64,000 bases of DNA from assembly GCA_029880855.1 (NCBI GenBank), contig JAOUNS010000001.1, forward strand, positions 1 through 64,000. Direction: 5' to 3'. The translations under genes were made by a program, and so were the position numbers. This document shows, piece after piece, positions 37,916 through 46,807 of this stretch. The first letter of the stretch is position 1, and each line of letters starts with the position of its first letter. Below the pieces are notes generated by a model. The model was not told the origin of the DNA and did no database searches. It saw only the letters and a list, made by a program, of their open reading frames with translations. This stretch comes from Gammaproteobacteria bacterium (GTDB lineage Bacteria > Pseudomonadota > Gammaproteobacteria > UBA6429 > Thiohalophilaceae).

Positions 37916-38422
37916 ATGACCACAACTCACGAGATCATCCCGCCTTGGTATAAACAGTTTTGGCCCTGGTTTCTCATCGCCATCCCGGCAATCACGATTG
38001 TGTCGGGGGTCGCCATGTTTCTTATTGCAAGCCACAAACCGGATGGCATGGTGGTGGATGACTATTACAAATCCGGGCTGGCCATCAACCAGACTCTGGA
38101 GCGTGATGTGCAGGCCCGTAAACTGGGACTCACCGCCGCAGGACAGTTTAACTTAACCGAGCAGAGTGTTCAGGTTTTGCTGGCCGGCAAGGAGCTGCCG
38201 GACAGGCTGAAATTGACCTTGACCCATCCCACTGCCGGCCAGCATGATATGGTTATCGCCTTACAACAACAAAAACAACGCGGCCTTTACAACGGCTTGC
38301 TGGATCGCCGCCCTGCGGGAAGATACTACCTGTCACTGGAGCCGCTGGATCAAAATTGGCGGCTCACCGGACAACTGGATCTGACACAGCAAGACAAGTG
38401 GCAACTGGCGCCGCCAAATTAA
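37916..38422 (+). CDS. ccoH: FixH/CcoH family protein
   Basis: 168 residues. One membrane helix (FWPWFLIAIPAITIVSGVAM) is followed by a periplasmic beta domain; VVDDYYKSGLAINQTLERD is the typical FixH block. It helps cbb3 assembly. In the usual order it is followed by ccoI and ccoS, but those are not present here; a small membrane protein gene follows. Confidence 0.9.
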   Translation: MTTTHEIIPPWYKQFWPWFLIAIPAITIVSGVAMFLIASHKPDGMVVDDYYKSGLAINQTLERDVQARKLGLTAAGQFNLTEQSVQVLLAGKELPDRLKLTLTHPTAGQHDMVIALQQQKQRGLYNGLLDRRPAGRYYLSLEPLDQNWRLTGQLDLTQQDKWQLAPPN

Positions 38423-38449
38423 ACTAACCAATGGAGGGATGAAGAGACG

Positions 38450-38719
38450 ATGACTGAAACAGAAAAAAAACTGCCCCTGGTTCAGCAGGTGGTTTCCATT
38501 CTCTGGCCATCCTTTCTCACCGCCGGTGCCGCGACCATCCTGTTCTTCACCGCCTTTGATCCCCAGTTGATCATGGAAGTCAGCGGCTATGGTGAAATAT
38601 CCCGGCTCGGCGGCTACAGCATGGGATTTTTCCTGTTCTGGATGCTGACCTCGACCAGTTGCGCCCTGACCTGTTATTTTCGCAAGCCATGTGACGAACT
38701 GGGCAAAAAAAACCAATAA
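38450..38719 (+). CDS. Small two-helix membrane protein
   Basis: 89 residues with hydrophobic segments about 12-38 and 55-78 and a Cys near the C-terminus (CALTCYFRKPCDELG). No named family. It lies 27 bp after ccoH with a good ribosome binding site (GGAGGGATGAAGAGACG), so it probably belongs to the cco operon. Confidence 0.7.
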   Translation: MTETEKKLPLVQQVVSILWPSFLTAGAATILFFTAFDPQLIMEVSGYGEISRLGGYSMGFFLFWMLTSTSCALTCYFRKPCDELGKKNQ

Positions 38720-38800
38720 ACGACAATCTGGCGTACCTGAGCCTGTGCACGGCCTTGCCAATAATTAAAGCCGTGAGAGTAATTGTCGACTACAAGGGCG

Positions 38801-39631
38801 ATGAACGCCGTTGTGTTACCATACCGTATGTTACGCAGATTCTTTCGCAAGCTGAGTTGGGGCCTGCGCTGGAAATGGATTACCGGGGGTGCCCGGCAGC
38901 AAAGCCGTTCCAGAAAACAGCAACAGACCCTGCTCACCCGCAGCCGGCGCATTTTCAGCTGGAGTTGGCGTATCGGCCTGCTGCTGCTGGCCATGGATGC
39001 CTTCTATCTCATGCTGATCTGGCCTGACTGGTCTGCGTTTAAACACGGCCCGGTGGCCAGGTCCGAATTCATCAAGCTCTATCAACAACAGCGCAAGCAA
39101 GATCGCAACCTGCCGCCGTTGCAATGGCGCCCGGTTCGCATGGCCGACATCTCACCCCATATCCAGAAAGCGGTAATCGTTGCCGAGGATGCCCGTTTTT
39201 ACACACACAGCGGCTTTGATGTCATCGCACTGAAAGACGCCATGGACCACAATATCGACAAACTGGAGATGAAATACGGCGCCAGTACCATCTCCCAGCA
39301 AACGGTAAAAAACATGTTCTTCAGCGCCTCGCGCAACCCGCTGCGCAAATGGCATGAATTGGTTTTCACCATCAGCATGGAATTTTTCGTCCCCAAAAAA
39401 CGCATCCTGGAAACCTATTTGAATATCGCTGAATTCGGCCAGGGCATCTTCGGAGTGGAGGCCGCCGCACGTTTCTATTTCGGTATATCCGCCGAACAAC
39501 TCACCCTGCAACAGGCCACTGAACTGGCCGCCTCGCTGCCCAGCCCAAAAAAGCACAACCCCAAAACCCGCACCCGTTATTTCAATCGTCGTGCAGCCAA
39601 GATCCAGCGCCATCTGGATCAGTATGATTGA
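38801..39631 (+). CDS. mtgA: Monofunctional peptidoglycan transglycosylase
   Basis: 276 residues from ATG 38801 (an upstream TTG and a downstream ATG at 38828 are alternatives). One N-terminal membrane anchor (WRIGLLLLAMDAFYLML) then the GT51 glycosyltransferase domain: EDARFYTHSGFD with the catalytic Glu, GASTISQQTVKNMF and KKRILETYLNIAEFGQ. No transpeptidase domain, so it is the monofunctional form that polymerises glycan strands. Confidence 0.95.
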   Translation: MNAVVLPYRMLRRFFRKLSWGLRWKWITGGARQQSRSRKQQQTLLTRSRRIFSWSWRIGLLLLAMDAFYLMLIWPDWSAFKHGPVARSEFIKLYQQQRKQDRNLPPLQWRPVRMADISPHIQKAVIVAEDARFYTHSGFDVIALKDAMDHNIDKLEMKYGASTISQQTVKNMFFSASRNPLRKWHELVFTISMEFFVPKKRILETYLNIAEFGQGIFGVEAAARFYFGISAEQLTLQQATELAASLPSPKKHNPKTRTRYFNRRAAKIQRHLDQYD

Positions 39632-39693
39632 TATCGAACCGGCGGCGAATTGGCCTATAATCGTCGCTGACCTGTCTTAAAGGCGTCGAAATC

Positions 39694-40719
39694 ATGCACA
39701 AACCACACTCCCCCGTCCGCCCCGGTTTATGGCCATACGGCGGCACAGCCTGGTTACTCTTGCTGATTTTCCCGTTGTTGCTGAATGCCGCGCCTCAAAC
39801 ACTGGAACCGTTTGACGACAAACCGCTGGATGAGGCCCTCAGCCTGCCCGACTGGTTCAAGCTCAGTTTTCTCGACATCCGTGAAGATATCGAAGATGCC
39901 AAACAGGGCAAACGCGGCCTGATCATCTATTACGGTCAGAAGTACTGTCCCTACTGCAAGGCCCATTTGCAGAATAACTGGGGCGACAAAAGTATCATCG
40001 CCTACACCCGGGCCAATTTCGATGTCATCGCCATCGACATTCGCGGCAACCGTACCGTAACCACCCTGAATGGCAAGGAGATCTCGGAACGTGACTTTGC
40101 CATACAGCAAAAGGCCAACTTCACCCCCGCTCTCCAGTTCTATGATCGCAAAGGCAAATTGGCGCTGAAGATCACCGGCTACCGGCAACCGTATCAATTC
40201 AAGGCGGCGCTGGAATACGTGGCCGATCTGCATCATGAAAAAGAGAGCTTCCCGCAATACTATGCCCGGGCGGAAAAGGCCTACAGTTTTGGCAGTGACA
40301 AGCTGAATGAGATGGCGCAATTTAACGCGCCATTGCAAGCGGGCCGTCCGGGCGTGGTCTTTTACGAACACTCAAGCTGTCATGCCTGTGATGTGTTGCA
40401 TGGTGGACCGTTACTCAACAAAGAGATACAGCAGCGTCTCGCGCAACTCAATGTCCGGCAGGTGGATATCCAATCGGATGCCCCGGTGCAGGCCCTGGAC
40501 GGAAAAAACCTCTCCGGCAAACAACGCGCCCGGCAACTGCAACTGGATTATGCCCCGACACTGATTTTTTATGATCCGCAAGGCAAAGAGATCATCCGCA
40601 TTGATGCCGTGGTCTGGTTTTTTCGCCTGCGTAACGTACTGGATTACGTCACCGGCGGCGCCTATCAGCGTTATCCCGATTTCCAGGAGTGGCGCTACCG
40701 CAACACCCCGCAGCCATGA
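39694..40719 (+). CDS. Exported protein with two thioredoxin-like domains
   Basis: 341 residues. A signal peptide occupies about 1-33 (LLLLIFPLLLNAAP). Domain 1 (about 60-185) has YGQKYCPYCKAHL, a CxxC redox site, in a thioredoxin-like fold with FTPALQFYD holding the cis-Pro. Domain 2 (about 215-325) has HSSCHACDVLHGG, again CxxC, and YAPTLIFYDPQG. Both resemble SoxW or DsbE-like proteins; which reduction or oxidation partner it uses is not shown. Confidence 0.75.
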   Translation: MHKPHSPVRPGLWPYGGTAWLLLLIFPLLLNAAPQTLEPFDDKPLDEALSLPDWFKLSFLDIREDIEDAKQGKRGLIIYYGQKYCPYCKAHLQNNWGDKSIIAYTRANFDVIAIDIRGNRTVTTLNGKEISERDFAIQQKANFTPALQFYDRKGKLALKITGYRQPYQFKAALEYVADLHHEKESFPQYYARAEKAYSFGSDKLNEMAQFNAPLQAGRPGVVFYEHSSCHACDVLHGGPLLNKEIQQRLAQLNVRQVDIQSDAPVQALDGKNLSGKQRARQLQLDYAPTLIFYDPQGKEIIRIDAVVWFFRLRNVLDYVTGGAYQRYPDFQEWRYRNTPQP

Positions 40720-40812
40720 TCGGGTTCACAGCCCGGGATCAAATGCTCACAATTTGTTCACCATAGTGGTAACATTGCTGTCTCGCACCACCCGGACAAA
40801 CGGTACATCAGC

Positions 40813-42228
40813 ATGGCCCAGGACGACCTTTCCACACCCGCCCGACTGCCTTCCCCCTTGCGGGTGGTTGCCATTACCGGCACACAGGCCGGGCTCGGCA
40901 AGACCAGTGTTACCGCCAATCTGGCCGTCTCCCTGGCCATGCAAGGTCGACACGTTTGCGTCATTGAAGCGGCCACCGGGGCGGGTAATATCAACAACAT
41001 GCTCTACACCCGACCCAAATATAACCTGAACCATCTCCTGGATGGTGAGCGGAAACTGACCGATATCATCACCGAAGGCCCGCACGGGATCCATATCCTG
41101 ACCATCGAACCTTCGACAGATCTGAACGCACAGCCCCGGGAGCGGTTACCACATCTGGTCACCGCCTTTCAGACGATAGAAGAAGAGTATGATTATCTGC
41201 TGATCGATACCGCCGCCACGCACAATCAACAAACCCTGCATTTTATTCAAGCAGCACGATTCAGCATCATTATTATTACCCCGGAGCCAGCCTCCCTGAC
41301 TGCCGCCGGGACATTGCTCAAGACATTACAGGACAACAACTACCCGTGGCCGGTCCACATCCTGACCAATCTGGTACGCAGTTATGCCGCCAGCACCGAA
41401 CTCTTCAAACAGTTTGAGTCAGTGATCAATGGCAAAATAACCATGCCTGTGCGCTATTTGGGTTATATCCCGGAAGACGATGAACTCAGACAGGCCGCTG
41501 ACAATCGACAAACGGTGCTGTTAAGTGATCCCGCCACCCCGGCCAGCCGCAGCTTCATCACTATTGCCCATGCCATGCATCGTCAGCTGCAGGTCTCTGC
41601 CGACGAATATACCTTTGCCGGCTACTGGTCAGACCTGTGGTTTCCGGCCGAACCGGCACAAACCGCCGGCAAGGCTGAGCAAAATACCGCCACACCGGAA
41701 CCGGAAGCCACCGCGCCTGTTGAGTCCCCGCAGGAAGAAACCATGGAAATTGAATTAACAACCGATGCCGATGCAGAAGCGCACGCCGACCCGTCCCGGC
41801 CGCTGTCCGCCGAACAGTTACTCAAACAACTTTCCACCACACCACTGAGCCGGAAACAGACCCTGCAACTCTGCCAACACCTGGTAACCACTTCGTTGCA
41901 ACAATTCGGTAAATTGCCGTTTGAAATTAATGAGATGGTTTATCGCGCCCTGGAACTCAAGGACTTCGCGGAAGCGGACATCCGCCATCTGGTTCGCGCC
42001 CTGCGCGCCCTCTATCAAAAACGCCATAACAAACCACTGGATGATCCGGAACAGGCCATCATTGAAGAATTCAGCCGTCTTGGCGACAAACAGGACAAAA
42101 TGCAAATGGTGCTGGAACAATTGCAACAGTTATATCAGGCGCAACGCAAACCGGAACAAAACAGTTCGCCGACCTTAAACCTGCCGACGGGGTTTTCCGG
42201 AATTCACACCGGTAGAAACGAAGACTAG
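40813..42228 (+). CDS. MinD/ParA-like ATPase with degenerate nucleotide site and long helical tail
   Basis: 471 residues. Residues about 15-260 are FleN/MinD-like: GTQAGLGKTSVTANLAVSLA aligns with the deviant Walker A (usual form GKGGVGKT), but the first, signature Lys is Gln. The Walker A-prime stretch usually reading DAD is EAA (VIEAATGAGNINNML). The Walker B region YDYLLIDTAATHN keeps the Asp. Residues about 265-310 are an acidic Pro/Ala linker and about 320-455 are helical. It is probably a positioning ATPase with altered cycling. It is convergent with the hybrid kinase gene. Confidence 0.75.
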   Translation: MAQDDLSTPARLPSPLRVVAITGTQAGLGKTSVTANLAVSLAMQGRHVCVIEAATGAGNINNMLYTRPKYNLNHLLDGERKLTDIITEGPHGIHILTIEPSTDLNAQPRERLPHLVTAFQTIEEEYDYLLIDTAATHNQQTLHFIQAARFSIIIITPEPASLTAAGTLLKTLQDNNYPWPVHILTNLVRSYAASTELFKQFESVINGKITMPVRYLGYIPEDDELRQAADNRQTVLLSDPATPASRSFITIAHAMHRQLQVSADEYTFAGYWSDLWFPAEPAQTAGKAEQNTATPEPEATAPVESPQEETMEIELTTDADAEAHADPSRPLSAEQLLKQLSTTPLSRKQTLQLCQHLVTTSLQQFGKLPFEINEMVYRALELKDFAEADIRHLVRALRALYQKRHNKPLDDPEQAIIEEFSRLGDKQDKMQMVLEQLQQLYQAQRKPEQNSSPTLNLPTGFSGIHTGRNED

Positions 42229-42258
42229 CAATCCTCTTTGGCCTGAGGTATTTCCACC

Positions 42259-45200
42259 TCAATGTTGCGTCGGCATGTCGGCCAGGAAGTGGTCAATCAC
42301 CGTCAGAAACCGGTTGATGTCGATGGGTTTGGTAATGTACTCGGCAAAACCTGCCTCCATACCACGTTTGATATCCAGCGGCATGGCGTTGGCGGTGAGG
42401 GCGATGACCGGGATATGCTGCAAACCGGCATCTGATCCGAATATCTCCAGCAACTCGTAACCGTCCATACCGGGCAGGCTGATATCAAGCAGGATCAGAT
42501 CCGGTGCGGTGGCAATGGCAAGATCGATACCCAATTGGGCGGTATGTGCGGTGATCAGGCGCAGATGCTTGCGGCGCGCCAGTATATTGGAGACCAGCTT
42601 CAAATTGGCGGGATTATCTTCGATATAGAGGATGGTACCGATAATTTCGTGGCCGGTGATTGGCCGATCTTGCTCTGCACGGGATTTGTTTGCGCCACCC
42701 TGATTCCGGCTTTCCGGCAGCGATTCCAGCGGCAACTCAATCCAGAAGGTACTGCCGCTGCCATACCGGCTCTGCGCATCCACATTGCCCCCCATCATTT
42801 CAACAATGTTACGTGTCAACGCCAGACCTATGCCGGTGCCTTCAATTTCACTCTGTGCGGCATTCAAGCGGTTGAAGGGCTGAAACAATTCACCCAGCCT
42901 GTCATGCGGAATACCAAGCCCGGTATCGCTGACAGTAATACGCACTTTTTCGTCGGCAACCGGCCGGTACTCCAGTTCAACCCTGCCGCTGTTACGATTG
43001 TATTTTATGGCATTGGATAACAGGTTTAACAAGGCCTGTTTCATGCGCACCCGATCTGCGCGCACGCACAGGCCGGGTTGAGCGTGGTGTTTAAGGCTGA
43101 TGTCCCGCTTATTCGCCAATGTTTTTACCAGCGACAAACAATCTTCGATAATACTGCAGACTTCAACCGGCTCCAGCGCCAGATCGATATGACCCGATTC
43201 CACCCGCGACAGGTCCAGGACATCATTGATCAATTCAAGCAGATGCCGGCCCGCCTTGATAATCTCCTGAACACTGTCTCTGTGTTCCTCCGATATCTCT
43301 GCATCCGATTCCAGCACCTGACCAAAGCCGAGAATCGCATTCATCGGCGTGCGCAGTTCATGACTCATGCTGGAGAGAAATTCCGACTTGGCCCGATTGG
43401 CACGCTCTGCTTCATCACGTGCGGCGATCAGCGCCTCTTCGGCCTGCTTGTTGTCGGCAATGTCTTCAACGATAGACCAAATCTGTGCATCGCCCTGTTC
43501 ATTCCTGACCAGGATACCGTTCAGACGAACCGGTACAAGGTCACCATTTTTTCGGCGATAGACCGTATCATAAGGTCCATAACGCCCGGTCTCTTTCAAT
43601 GTTGCCAGTTGTTGTACTGTTGCATGGGCATATTCCGGCGGGACCAGAACCTGACTGTTCAGTTTTGTCAATTCATCTTCCGGGTAACCACTGATGGTAC
43701 GGAATGCATCATTAAACTCCAGATAGTTGCCCTGCATATCCGTCAGCGCAATACCCAGCGGTGACAGGGAATACAGGCCCCCCAGCTTCGTCTGACTTTC
43801 CCGCAGCGCCATTTCCGCACGCTTGCGATCATGAATGTCCTGCACCACCCCCAGCATCTGTACCGCCATGTCGGTTTCATCCCTGATAACGGCGCCACGC
43901 TCCAGCAACCAGCGTTCAGTACCATCCTGCCAAATCACACGGTGCTCAATCTCATACGGGATATTATGATTTACACAGCTGTTCACGGCATTGACCACCG
44001 CTTCCCGATCTTCCGGATGCACTGCGGCAAGAAAATTTTCATAGGTGGTTTCAACCTCACCTTCCGCATAACCAAACAGCGGCGCAATACGTTCTGACCA
44101 GTACAAATCATTGGTCTGGATATTCCATTCCCAGGTTCCGATATTGGCGTACATCTGCCCGCGGCGCAGGCGTTCTTTGGTTTGTTCAACCGCCTGCTCA
44201 ACCTGCAAGCGTTCTATTTCTGATGCCACCCGAGCGGCAAATAACTGCATCAATGAAAGGTGGGCCTGGTTTTCCACCAGAGGATGCCCATCCATGATTG
44301 CCATATGTCCCAGCAACCGTCCTTGTACATCACCCAGCGCAATGCCGATATAACTCTCTATGCCGTTTTCCTGTAACCAGCTGTCGTGCGGAAAATAGCC
44401 GGTGATTTTTTCGGCAAAGACGGCCGTAGTATTTTCCTTTAATGTCTCACACGGCGTCCCGGCAACCTGATAGGTAAACTGTTCGACAAGATGATCGCCA
44501 TCCCACATGGCCTTGATTCTGCAGATTGCCGGATCGGCGGGGTCTGTTTCCGCGATAAAAGCGATACGTGTACCGGTTGCTTTTGCCAATCCTTTCACTG
44601 CATTGTTAAAGAATTCCTGGCCGGTTTCAGCAATGGTGCTTTCAACCAGAGTTTCCAGTGATTTTTCATGTTCCTTGACAGAAGTTATATCGGTGCGTAT
44701 GGCAACATATTGATATGGTGCGCCGGCGGCATCAAGATACGGCGTAATGGTGGTGGCAAACCAATATAAACCGCCATCCTTGTCCCGATTACAAATATCA
44801 CCATGCCAGATTTTGCCTGCCGAGATGGTTTGCCACAGATTCACAAAGAACTCTGCCGGATGTTGCCCGGAATTGATCATGCGATGATTACTGTTGAGTA
44901 ACTCATCACGGGTGTACCCGCTGATACGGCAAAACCGATCATTAACACTGATAATATTTCCGGCGGCATCGGTAATACTGACGATCGCATGACGATCTAC
45001 GGCGGCATGTTCACGTTCACGTTCCTGCAGGGTCATTTCCAGACGTTTCTGTACCAGCTTGCTTTGCCGTGCACGTCTGGCTCTGGTGGTCACCGCAGAG
45101 ACAAAGTGCTCAGGCTTGATCGGCTTTACCAGAAAATCATCTCCGCCCAAACTCAAGGCGAGTAATTGGCGACTGATATCGGTTTCGGAAGAAAGAAACA

Positions 45201-46194
45201 GGATGGGAGTCTGCAATAGATTATCCCGTTCGCGCAGCACCGCCGCCAGTTCCGGGCCGGAGGCATACGGCATATAAACATCAAGTACGATCACATCCGG
45301 ATTGAACGATTCGACCATATTCAGTGTCTGCAGGGGTTCCGACAACGCCATGACCTGTAAACCCGCCGCTTGTAAAATGGCGGCTTCGGTTTCCAATAAA
45401 AGCGGGTCGTCATCCACCAGCAAGATCCGATAGGCTTCCGCCGGCATACGACCGGTCAGCGCATCCAGAATGCCGACCAATTGCGAAACATTATAAGGCT
45501 TGGTCAGATAACGACAGGCGCCGGCACGAAATGCCGACAATCTTGCCTCCAGATCATCACGCACAGACGCCACCAAAACAGCGACTGAGCTATTCTGCAT
45601 GGCGGTAAATTCTGCAATTAATTGTGATCCGACGTTGTCCCCTTCAGGAAAAACCATATCCATGATAACAGCAGCCGGTTTTTCAGCCTTCTCATCCTGC
45701 AGTGCTGTCCGAAATTCTTCCGCCGCAGAAAACAGGACGGTACGAAAGCCCTCACTCTCCAGCGCTCTGGATAACAGGATGGCTTGTTCCAGATCATCCT
45801 CAACGATATGAATCAATGGTGATTGTCTGTTTGCAATGTTGATGGACGGGGCAGAGATGCCGGCCTCATCCGACTGCCGGGGTTGTGCGGCCAGATTGAC
45901 CAGTTGTTGCAATAATCGATCAATGATCTCCCGGGTATGGCTGTCTGGCATAGCCGCCTCATTGATTATCCCTGCGAAGCGGATCTCCAGTTCCCGCGCT
46001 GTCTCCGTCAAGTCGCTCAAACCATGTGTCCCGGCGGCACCGGTCAGGCTGTGTATCAGCCGGTGTAATTCCCTGATATCGTTATACCGGGTGACAAGCT
46101 GATACAGATCCTGAATCGCTCTTATCCGCGCCGGCAGTTGCTTGATAAACTCCTCACGGAGTTGGTGCAGGATAGCTGTGATCGAATCACTCAT
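42259..46194 (-). CDS. Hybrid histidine kinase (Hpt-REC-REC-PAS-GAF-PAS-PAS-HisKA-HATPase-REC)
   Basis: 1311 residues, no membrane segments seen. Residues about 1-100 are an Hpt domain with the phosphoacceptor His in LIHSLTGAAGTHG (His48). Two receiver domains follow (IVEDDLEQ.. MDMVFPEG; LLVDDDPLL.. VLDVYMPYASG). Then come PAS (DRFCRISGYTRDEL), GAF, two further PAS segments, HisKA with phosphoacceptor His in FLSSMSHELRTPM, HATPase (GLGIPHDRLGELF, GTGIGLALTR) and a final receiver (YIEDNPANL.. LLDISLPGMDGYE). It is probably a cytoplasmic multi-input phosphorelay. Its start is 185 bp from the promoter region of the divergent kinase operon. Confidence 0.9.
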   Translation of the reverse strand: MSDSITAILHQLREEFIKQLPARIRAIQDLYQLVTRYNDIRELHRLIHSLTGAAGTHGLSDLTETARELEIRFAGIINEAAMPDSHTREIIDRLLQQLVNLAAQPRQSDEAGISAPSINIANRQSPLIHIVEDDLEQAILLSRALESEGFRTVLFSAAEEFRTALQDEKAEKPAAVIMDMVFPEGDNVGSQLIAEFTAMQNSSVAVLVASVRDDLEARLSAFRAGACRYLTKPYNVSQLVGILDALTGRMPAEAYRILLVDDDPLLLETEAAILQAAGLQVMALSEPLQTLNMVESFNPDVIVLDVYMPYASGPELAAVLRERDNLLQTPILFLSSETDISRQLLALSLGGDDFLVKPIKPEHFVSAVTTRARRARQSKLVQKRLEMTLQEREREHAAVDRHAIVSITDAAGNIISVNDRFCRISGYTRDELLNSNHRMINSGQHPAEFFVNLWQTISAGKIWHGDICNRDKDGGLYWFATTITPYLDAAGAPYQYVAIRTDITSVKEHEKSLETLVESTIAETGQEFFNNAVKGLAKATGTRIAFIAETDPADPAICRIKAMWDGDHLVEQFTYQVAGTPCETLKENTTAVFAEKITGYFPHDSWLQENGIESYIGIALGDVQGRLLGHMAIMDGHPLVENQAHLSLMQLFAARVASEIERLQVEQAVEQTKERLRRGQMYANIGTWEWNIQTNDLYWSERIAPLFGYAEGEVETTYENFLAAVHPEDREAVVNAVNSCVNHNIPYEIEHRVIWQDGTERWLLERGAVIRDETDMAVQMLGVVQDIHDRKRAEMALRESQTKLGGLYSLSPLGIALTDMQGNYLEFNDAFRTISGYPEDELTKLNSQVLVPPEYAHATVQQLATLKETGRYGPYDTVYRRKNGDLVPVRLNGILVRNEQGDAQIWSIVEDIADNKQAEEALIAARDEAERANRAKSEFLSSMSHELRTPMNAILGFGQVLESDAEISEEHRDSVQEIIKAGRHLLELINDVLDLSRVESGHIDLALEPVEVCSIIEDCLSLVKTLANKRDISLKHHAQPGLCVRADRVRMKQALLNLLSNAIKYNRNSGRVELEYRPVADEKVRITVSDTGLGIPHDRLGELFQPFNRLNAAQSEIEGTGIGLALTRNIVEMMGGNVDAQSRYGSGSTFWIELPLESLPESRNQGGANKSRAEQDRPITGHEIIGTILYIEDNPANLKLVSNILARRKHLRLITAHTAQLGIDLAIATAPDLILLDISLPGMDGYELLEIFGSDAGLQHIPVIALTANAMPLDIKRGMEAGFAEYITKPIDINRFLTVIDHFLADMPTQH

Positions 46195-46258
46195 TTATGT
46201 TAAGTGTTTGAAAATTAAATAATATATATAATACTTGGTTATACGATTAGCTACTCGG

Positions 46259-46286
46259 TTGACAATGCTTATTACTCTAGCATAAT
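46259..46286 (+). promoter_or_regulatory. Sigma-70-type promoter for the response regulator/kinase operon
   Basis: TTGACA at 46259-46264 and CATAAT at 46281-46286 are separated by 16 bp. The start would be near 46293, giving a leader of about 90 bases to the ATG at 46382. The same intergenic stretch must hold the divergent promoter for the hybrid kinase on the minus strand. Confidence 0.65.
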
Positions 46287-46381
46287 GCTTAGGTATTATA
46301 AGTGATTTACAACACACACCGAGCCTATCTATCGACACAATGCGATAAGGGCTTTAATTCAGGTTGAGGGAAGTCTTTTTC

Positions 46382-46771
46382 ATGAGCAAAACACTGGAAC
46401 GCATCCTGTATGTAGAAGATGAGGGGGATATTCAAAAAGTTGCTCAGGTCGCCCTGGAAACCCTTGGTAAATTTGAATTGTTAATATGCAGCTCCGGCCG
46501 TGAAGCGCTGGAACAAGCCGAGGCCTTCGCCCCGGATCTCCTGCTGCTGGATGTGATGATGCCCGGTATGGATGGACCGACCACACTCGAGGCACTGCGC
46601 AAAATTCCTGCCCTGCAGCAAACCCCGGTAATGTTTATGACCGCCAAGGTTCAACCCCAGGAAATTGCCCATTTTAAAACACTGGGGGCTATCGAGGTTC
46701 TCACCAAACCTTTTGAAGCCATGAAACTGGCGCAACAAATCAGGGATATTTGGGCCAAACACTTTGTTTGA
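46382..46771 (+). CDS. Single-domain (CheY-like) response regulator
   Basis: 129 residues from ATG 46382; an upstream TTG at 46364 is less likely. One receiver domain: acidic pair in LYVEDEGDI, phosphoacceptor Asp in LLLLDVMMPGMDG (about 56), Thr in MFMTAKVQ and Lys in VLTKPFEAM. No output domain, so it is a relay or protein-binding regulator. It is followed by a hybrid kinase 36 bp downstream. Confidence 0.92.
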   Translation: MSKTLERILYVEDEGDIQKVAQVALETLGKFELLICSSGREALEQAEAFAPDLLLLDVMMPGMDGPTTLEALRKIPALQQTPVMFMTAKVQPQEIAHFKTLGAIEVLTKPFEAMKLAQQIRDIWAKHFV

Positions 46772-46807
46772 CCGCAAGTGTAACGCTTCACCGGAGAGGA
46801 ATCAGGA

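Noticed and set aside
42244-42261. Hairpin TGAGGT/ACCTCA between the convergent MinD-like and kinase genes
   Set aside because: Short stem, no T run and overlap with the kinase stop codon; not enough for a terminator call.
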